From Ochrobactrum sp. RH2CCR150 (GTDB lineage: Bacteria; Pseudomonadota; Alphaproteobacteria; Rhizobiales; Rhizobiaceae), in contig JACGXE010000010.1 in NCBI GenBank assembly GCA_014138095.1, positions 103,939 through 167,938 on the forward strand: a stretch of DNA of 64,000 bases, read 5' to 3'. Below are positions 46,701 through 55,700 of this stretch, piece after piece. The notes below the pieces were generated by a model. It worked only from the letters and a program-made list of their open reading frames with translations. It was not told where the DNA came from and did no database searches. The translations under genes and the position numbers were made by a program. The first letter of the stretch is position 1; each line of letters opens with the position of its first letter.

Positions 46701-49700
46701 GGTGACAATGATGTCGCCCGTACTGTTGACCGTGACTATGCCTGCGGTGCCTTGTGTTCCAAGGCGTGCGCCAAGCACTGTCGAGATGACGTAATCTGCC
46801 GCCACGACGGCCGGAGTGGAGATTGAAAGCGCAGCATTGCCGCCGCCACCACCGACCGACTGCGCGAAAATGCCATAGCTGTTCTCGCCGCTGACACGGA
46901 TCGTGCCACTGTGGTTGACCGTGACATTCCCACCGTCTGCGCCATCGCCGCCTGCGCCGCCAATAGCGATCTTGGAGTAGGATTGGCCTCTCGCCTGATT
47001 GACCAGATCATTCAACGACAATGCAACCGCCATGCCGCCATTGCCGCCGCCACCGCCAATGGATTGGGCCAGCACGCCATAAGACTGTGCACCCGATACG
47101 CTGATTTCGCCAGTGTTGGTAACTGTGACATCGCCAGCCGCATTACCGCTGCCACCGGAACCGCCGATATTCAGCGCCATGGTCGGATTGGCTTCCGTTC
47201 CCTTCTGCAGGGCCAGACTACCGGTTATCGAGTAACCACCATTGCCGCCGCCGCCGCCAATGGACTGAGCCAGGATACCATGCGCCTTGTCGCCACGGGT
47301 AACAATGAGGCCGTCATTGACGACATTGACCGCACCGCCGGTACCGCCCGTGCCACCAGCCCCGCCGATACCGAGCTGCAAGCCCTGCTCCGTATTGGCC
47401 GTGCTGGCAGGTTTGGTGACCGTAACGGAAAGAACCTCACCGCCATTACCGCCGCCGCCGCCAATTGATTGGGCGAAGATACCGTGGCCTTCGTCGCCAT
47501 CGGTTATAATTCTAGCGTCAAAGGCGTTGAAAACGTCCACAGTGCCACCGGCACCGCCAGTACCACCAGCCCCACCGATCAACAGCGCATTGCGTGTGCT
47601 GTTATCGGCATCACTACCAGCAATGATGTTGCGAACATGCTGAGCGTCACCCCCGCCGCCGCCAACAGCCTGGGCAAAAATGCCTGCCGCCTGCTTGCCC
47701 TGCGTACCGATATCGCTAGTGTTCGTCACGCTGACATTGCCGGAAACAGCACCCGTGCCCCCTGTGCCGCCAATTGCAAGCGTCGACGTGCTGGCAATGG
47801 TCGAGCGAAGATTGACAATCGTATTCTCGACCAAGCCGCCTTTGCCGCCGCCGCCGCCAACAGATTGCGCCATGATGCCATGAGCGCCATCTCCAAGGGT
47901 GGTGAGAACGCCGCCATTTGCGACGGTGACATCTCCGGAAGACATGCCATCGCCGCCAGACCCGCCGATATTAATCGAAGTCGTTGTGCCGATTTCGGTG
48001 CCTTTAACCAGGTTCTTGATAATACCAAGCGGAGATGTACCCGCTTTTGCATAGCCACCTGTACCACCGGCACCACCAACGGACTGGGCCAGAATACCAA
48101 TCGAGCCGCTGCCCTCAGTTGCAATGCGCGCAGTGCTCGCCACATCGACATCGCCTGACGTGCCACCACTTCCGCCCGTGCCGCCAATATTCAACGAATA
48201 GGACGTCGCCTTCCCGGCCGAGCCGGTTGCACCGCCGCCATTGCCGCCGCCGCCGCCAACAGATTGCGCGAAGATGCCATGCGAGTCGTCGCCAAGCGTA
48301 TACAACAAGCCATCGGCTTCGACCGACACATTGCCTGAAGTGCCGCCTTGACCGCCTTCCAGACCAACGCTGACCGAGAAACTGCTGCCGGTCTTGTCGC
48401 CATCTTTCGGTGTCGTCAAGGAGACTGATGTTGCCGAGGAATTGCCGCCACCGTTGCCGATCGACTGCGCAAACAGAGCATGCGATCGGTCGCCTTGTGT
48501 ACGTATCAGACTGTCGCTTCTCACCGTGACGTCGCCAGCGGAACCGCCAGTACCGCCAACACGGCCAATGGTGATGCCGATATTGCCATCTTCGCCACCT
48601 GTGGAGAGCACGTTATAGCCGGCATTACCGCCGCCGCCGCCAACCGATTGCGCGAAAATGCCGTGCGCGTCATCACCAAACGTATCAACGATGCCGGTAT
48701 TATCAACCGTGACATTACCTCCTGTGCCGCCAGCGCCCGTACCGCCGCCGATAGCCATGCCGAAACCCTTGTTCTTGGAAGCATCTCCCGTTTCAAAGAC
48801 CAGCCCGGCATTAAATGCAGCGTTACCGCCGCCGCCGCCAAGCGATTGTGCGAAGACGCCGTAGCTTCCGTCCTGAAGGGTAACAATATCGCCAAAATGG
48901 CTGATATCCACCTGACCGCCATTGCCCGCATTGCCCGCAGAACCACCGACCGCGATGATTGCGGAATTGACAGTTTTATTGCTCCCGCTGCCGCCCCCAC
49001 CGGTCGAGGTTTCGGCCTTATCAAGCGTGTCCGTAATGCCGGTAACCGCTGACGAATCCACACCGTTATTGACGGTTTCCTTGCGGTCGCCAGCAGAACC
49101 GCTATCGCTACCGGAGCCAGTGGTTTTGCTTATACCGAGAACTGCGTTGATCCCGGCATCACCACCGCCACCGCCAATACTGCTTGCTTCGATACCATGC
49201 GCACCAACGCCGTCGGTCAGGATCAGTCCCGCCGACTGAAGCGAAGTTCCTCGTGTGACAGTGACATTGCCTGCATTGCCGCCGCTGGTGCCTGTACCAC
49301 CAATGCCGATACCGACCGGCGTGCTGTCCTTGGTCGCGACTGCTGTTACATTGATACCACCAGTACCGCCGCCACCGCCGACCGACTGCGCAAGGATACC
49401 GCGGGAGTGATAGCCGTTCGTTGAGATGTCACCGTTTGAAACAACATCGACGTTGCCAGCATCGGCACCCACACCGCCATAGCCACCAAGCCCTGCAACG
49501 ATACTGAGATCGGTTGCACCGCCGGAACTGTTGGAACTGCCCCAGTTCAACTGTCCGCTGACATTGAGCGCGCCATTACCGCCGCCGCCACCGATAGATT
49601 GCGCCAGAATGCCGTGCTTCCAGTTACCCTCGACCGCAATGGTGCCTTCGTGGTCAACGCTGACATCGCCCGATACGTTGCCTGCACCGCCCGAGCCGCC

Positions 49701-52700
49701 AACACCAAATGTAACTGATGGGATCTTGCCGTCTTTGCTGAGGGCTATACCGCCTGAGACGTTCAGCCCACCATTGCCACCGCCACCGCCGATGGATTGC
49801 GCCAGAATACCAGCCGAACCTTCTGTGTCAGGTAGTTTGTCATCGCTATTAAACAATCCGAGGTCGACGAAGAGCGACTTGAGACCGAATGAATCGACCA
49901 ATCCTGTTGTGGTGTCGACCACCGAGTTACCCAACACATCGCGCAGTTTTGTTTCAAAGCTCTGGTCGGTCGGTTTTCCGAAATCGCTGGGATCCGTCGT
50001 GACCTGAATGTCGGCGCGCGCAGTAACGGTGACATTGTCCGCGCGGCCCGCATTGCCGCCCATACCGCCAACACCGACGATCAGCGATGTATCCGAAACG
50101 ATCCCGCCAGAAACATTCATGCCACCATTGCCGCCACCGCCGCCAATGGACTGTGCGAGGATGCCCGAACGTCCCGTACCATGGGCAAGGATGGTGCTAC
50201 CATCCCCGACATTAACATCGACCGTACCCGCATCGCCACCGACACCGCCAAAGCCACCAACGCCGATCAGCACGCCGTAGGACTTGCTGTTATCGGATTG
50301 GCCTTCACCGGGCTTGCTGCTGATTGCGACGCCACCGCTGACATTCAGGCCGCCATCACCGCCGCCGCCGCCGATGGATTGCGCAACCAGACCATCCGCG
50401 CCTTGCGTTTCATTGAGCGTGACGCTGCCATCGCTGTTGATGGTGCGTGGCAGCGCGGTCAGCGCGCCTGTATAGGAAAGGCTGACAGCTCCTGCATCGC
50501 CGCCACCGCCGCCAAAGCCGCCGACACCAGCGGAAACGGAAAAGATCGTGCTTGATCCGGATGGCTTAGTCAAAGCCAAAGAACCTGAAATATTGGTACC
50601 GCCGACACCGCCACCGCCGCCAAGGCTTTGAGCCATCAGACCGGTAGAACGGTCGCCGAATGTATTGACTGTTCCGATCACATCGAGATCAACAGACCCG
50701 GCATTGCCACCCGCGCCGCCAAACCCGCCCAGACCAAGCGATACCGCCGCGCCCGATTGACCCGTGACGCTGACTGCGCCTGAAACATTCAGGCCGCCCG
50801 TACCGCCACCACCGCCAACCGACTGTGCCATCACGCCTATGCTCTGATCACCAATGGTGGTGATGTTGTCATGGTCAGCCGTTACACGGACTTTACTTGT
50901 TACGTCGCCCGCATTGCCGCCACCGCCGCCGAAACCGCCCAAGCCGAGTGATGCTGCGCCGCCACTTTGTTGCGTGAGGTTGACCGTGCCGGAGACATTC
51001 ATCCCCCCATTGCCGCCGCCGCCGCCAAGGCTTTGCGTCACAATGGCCGAGCTTCTGTCGCCGATGGTGAGGACGCCGCCGGTCACATCCGACGCCGTCA
51101 GAGCCCCTGCATCAGCACCCGCACCACCAAATCCACCCAGACCAAGCCCGACAGCCGCACTTGTCTGACGCGACAAAGATACGGCTCCACTGACATTGAG
51201 ACCGCCATTGCCACCGCCGCCGCCGAGGCTTTGGCTGAGAATACCGATAGAGTCGTCGCCCAGTGTTTGAACGTAGCCGATAACCGTCTGATCAACGGAC
51301 CCTGCAACACCGCCATCGCCGCCAAAGCCGCCGATACCCAATCCAAGAGATCCGGAAAATTGCGGCGCGACCGAAAGACCGCCGGAGATATTGATGCCAC
51401 CATTACCGCCGCCGCCGCCAAGGCTTTGTGCGACGATACCCGACGAACGGTCGCCGAACGTGAAGACATTGCCTGAATAGCTGCCGGTGACATCGCCAGC
51501 ATAGCCGCCAGAACCGCCGAAACCGCCAATACCGACAGCTGCAACACCTGAACCGTTGCCCGCAATACTGACCGCACCGCTAATGTTGATACCGCCATTG
51601 CCACCGCCACCACCAACAGACTGAACCAGCACGCCGGTCGAATCCACGCCAAGCGTGACCACATCACCGGTAAAATCATTGGTCGCGGTATCTGCGTGAC
51701 CACCGTCACCGCCAAAGCCTCCGATGCCAATGCCGACAGCACCGCTGTTCTGCGCAGCCAGACTAACGGCACCGGAAACATTGATCCCGCCATTACCGCC
51801 GCCGCCGCCAAGCGATTGCACCACTACACCAGCGGAACGATCCCCCTGGGTGACGACATTTCCGGTCATTTTTCCAGCAGCGGTCCCAGCATCGCCGCCA
51901 CCACCGCCCGAGCCGCCAATGCCGATGCTGGCCGCACCCGATCCATTGCCTGAAAGGCTGACGACACCGGCGATATTGATTGCGCCATTGCCACCACCGC
52001 CACCGGCGGACTGGACGACCACACCGCTCGCATCATCGCCCGACGTTTGGACATTGCCGTTGATCGTGCTGTCTGCTGCGGCGGCGTTGCCGCCATCGCC
52101 ACCACTGCCACCCAGTCCAACGGCAACACCGCCAGCGCCTGTACCGGCTGCTGTCACTGTTCCCGATACATTGAGACCGCCGTTGCCGCCGCCGCCGCCA
52201 AGTGACTGGACGACCACGCCGCCAGAGCCGTTACCTTCCGTAATAACATCGCCGGTGAGAACCGATGTGGCATTGCCCGAAGCGCCGCCAGCGCCACCTG
52301 AACCGCCGATGCCGACAGACGCACCGCCGGCCCCGGTTCCTGCGACTGCAACCGTCGCCGAAACATTCATGCCGCCATTACCGCCGCCGCCACCAAGTGA
52401 CTGAACGAGCAGGGCCGTCGAGTTGTCGCCGATTGTGGTGAGATTGCCTGTGACCTTGCTGCCAACTGTACCACCTGTGCCGCCTGCTCCCGCACTACCG
52501 CCGAGACCGACACCGACTGCACCCGATCCGGTTCCCGCACCGGTACCGGCTGCCGAGACATTGAAGCCGCCATTACCACCGCCGCCGCCAATCGATTGTG
52601 CGACAACAGCCGACGATTGGGCACCATGAGTCAGCACATCATTTTCAACCGTCAGGTTGACCGTGCCACCGTTACCGCCGCCAGCGCCGCTACCGCCTAG

Positions 52701-55700
52701 ACCGACCGAGATCGCACCTGCTCCCGTACCTGCACCGGATACCGTTGGCGTGATATTGAAACCGCCATTACCGCCACCGCCGCCAACCGACTGCGCCAGG
52801 ACACCTGTTGAAGCATTGCCGCGCGTTTCAATATTCGCCGTCGTGTGGGCGGTTACCGTTGAACCATTACCGCCGCCAGAACCACTACCACCAAGTCCGA
52901 CGCCGACCGAACCTGCACCAACACCTGCAACGGACAGCCCGGCACTGACATTGAAGCCACCATTGCCACCGCCGCCGCCAATTGACTGTGCAACGAAGCC
53001 AGATGACGCAAAGCCCTCCGTCAGAATCTCTCCGTTCGATGTCGCGTTGACCGCGCCACCGTTGCCGCCACCCGCACCATGGCCACCGAGGCCCACGCTG
53101 ACCGTTCCGGTTCCAGTTCCGGCACCGGCAATCGATCCGGAGACATCGAAACCACCGTTACCGCCGCCGCCGCCGATGGACTGCGCGACAACGCCTGACG
53201 AACGATCCCCTTGCGTCCAGACATAGCCGTTGCTGGTAAGCGTGACTGTATCGCCCTTAGCGCCCGTGCCACCACTACCGCCCAATCCGACGCTGACCGC
53301 ACCGCTGCCGACACCCGATCCGCTCACAGCACCGGAAACATTAAACCCGCCATTGCCGCCACCGCCGCCGACAGATTGCGCCAGAATGGCGGTGGAGTCT
53401 TTACCTTCGGTCGTTACGTTTCCGTCGACCGTTGCCGTGACCGTGGAACCGTCGCCGCCGCTACCGCCCGAACCGCCAAGTCCGACCGAAACCGAACCGC
53501 TTCCAGCACCCGCTCCAGACAAGGTTCCCGATACGGAGAAACCTCCATTACCACCACCGCCGCCGATCGATTGCATCACGACGCCCGCGGCGCGTTCGCC
53601 TTCAGTTCCAACATCGTTATTGATATGGGCGGTCACCGCGCCGCCCTTACCGCCAGCACCAGCTGAACCACCAAGTCCAACGGACACCGCGCCTGCACCG
53701 GCACCCGCGCCAGCACCACCAGCTGCAACAGAGAACCCGCCATTGCCGCCGCCGCCGCCAATCGACTGGATCAAAATTGCGCCGGAGTCGTCTGCCTCCG
53801 TCGTAACAACGGCATCCACCTGAGCATTCACCGCGCCGCCGTTGCCACCGCCATCAGCCGAACCGCCAACGCCAACGCTGACTGTCCCGGCACCGGCGCC
53901 ACCACCCGCAAGCCCCGCTGCGATTGAATAACCACCGTTACCGCCACCACCGCCGATTGACTGGGCAACAACCGCAGTCGAAAACTGACCGGTCGTGCGG
54001 ATCAGGTCGCCACCGGCGATAAGGTCGACCGCGCCACCGGTACCGCCGCCCGCACCACTTCCACCTACGCCGACACTAATATTTGCCGCAACGCCTGCGC
54101 TGCCCGCAACACCGGCTGCAATGCTACCGCCGCCGTTACCGCCGCCGCCGCCAATCGATTGAGCAATCAGAGCAGACGAGCTGTTGCCGCGTGTCGTAAT
54201 ATCGGAATCCGTGTAAACACGCACCAATCCGCCACTGCCGCCAGCGCCTGCTGAGCCACCAATGCCTACGGACAGATTACCGGAAAAGAGGAGAGACCCG
54301 CCGCCCGTTGCAGCCACCGCGAGACCACCGTTACCGCCGCCACCACCAACCGATTGAAAAATCATACCGGCGGAGCGCTCGCCCGTGGTCACAACACTAC
54401 CGGAGAAGCCCGGCGCGACCAGATTGCCGCTTCCATCGACGGTGCCGACAAGGACTTCACCGCCCTTACCACCTGCGGCGCCTGATCCGCCAACGCCGAC
54501 AGCCAAAGAACCCGAAACCGGGCCCCCAGCCGCTGCGACTGAAACCGCGTAACCGCCATTACCGCCGCCGCCGCCGACGGATTGCAGTATGATGCCTGCC
54601 GCATCCGCACCACCGGTCTGGATAGCGGCATCACCACTACCGGCCAATATAGCAGTTCCGCCGTCGCCACCGACACCACCCGATCCGCCCACGGAAACAG
54701 AAGCAGCACCGAAAGCACCGACTGCCACGCTGACAGCGCCGCCGCCATTACCGCCACCGCCGCCAATGGACTGCGCGAATACGCCGGTTGACCGGTCTCC
54801 GGTCGTTACAATCCGGGAAGGCTGGCTGGCATCTGTGTCGGAAAGCGTCACATTGACCTGACCGCCAGCACCACCCGTACCGCCTGCGCCGCCGACCGCA
54901 ACGCCAACAAAGGCCCCTACTGCACCAGACGAGCCGCCATTACCGCCGCCGCCGCCAATCGATTGGGCTAGGATGCCCATTGCATCCTGGCCGCCGGTCG
55001 TGATGACGCCGTCATTGGTCACGCTAACCGCTGCCCCGTCCCCGCCGCCGCTGCCGCTGCCGCCAACCGCGACCATACCTCCGGTCGAACCACCATCACC
55101 ACCACCGCCGCCAATCGACTGCGCGATAATCCCGCGAGCGCCGTCACCTTCGGTAACGATACGACCAAGATTGCTAACAGAAACGGCCGACCCGCTACCG
55201 CCCTTCGAACCGTTTCCGCCAATGCTCACCAGACCGTAGGCGTTTGTCCCCTGACCGCCGGAGCCGCCAATGGATTGTGCCATAATGCCATCGGCGAGAT
55301 CGCCTTTCGTATAGATCGATCCGGTTCCCGCATTCGTCACACTGACTTCACCACCGGATCCGCCGTTGGAGCCCACGCCCCCAAGTGCCAACGCAACCAG
55401 ACCTGCCGCCGTACCACCAGCACCGCCGCCACCGCCAATCGACTGCGCCATGATCCCGCGTGAAGCCAAACCATGCGTTTCAATGGTGCCGCCATTCGTG
55501 ACGTTAACCTCGCCGCCGCTACCGCCATTGTCGGCACTGCCTATGAGCGAAACCAACAGGTTGCTACTCGCCCCTGCAGATCCCCCGGTACCACCGATGG
55601 ATTGTGCAAAGATGCCGTTTGAGAAGTCTTTCTCTGTCAGGATGGTCGCACCGGCGAAGGTTTTGACGTCAACCTGCCCGCCATTCCCGCCATAACCACC

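Noticed and set aside
45484..53823. Many long plus-strand open frames rich in proline and alanine, up to 229 residues, opposite the autotransporter gene
   Set aside because: They are the antisense shadow of glycine-rich repeats (GGC/GGT codons read as GCC/ACC and CCG on the other strand); they lack ribosome sites and family features.
45600..55620. CRISPR array suggested by regularly spaced short repeats
   Set aside because: The repeats are in one coding frame, have about 200-base spacing with spacers that also resemble each other, and encode a continuous protein; no cas genes are nearby.
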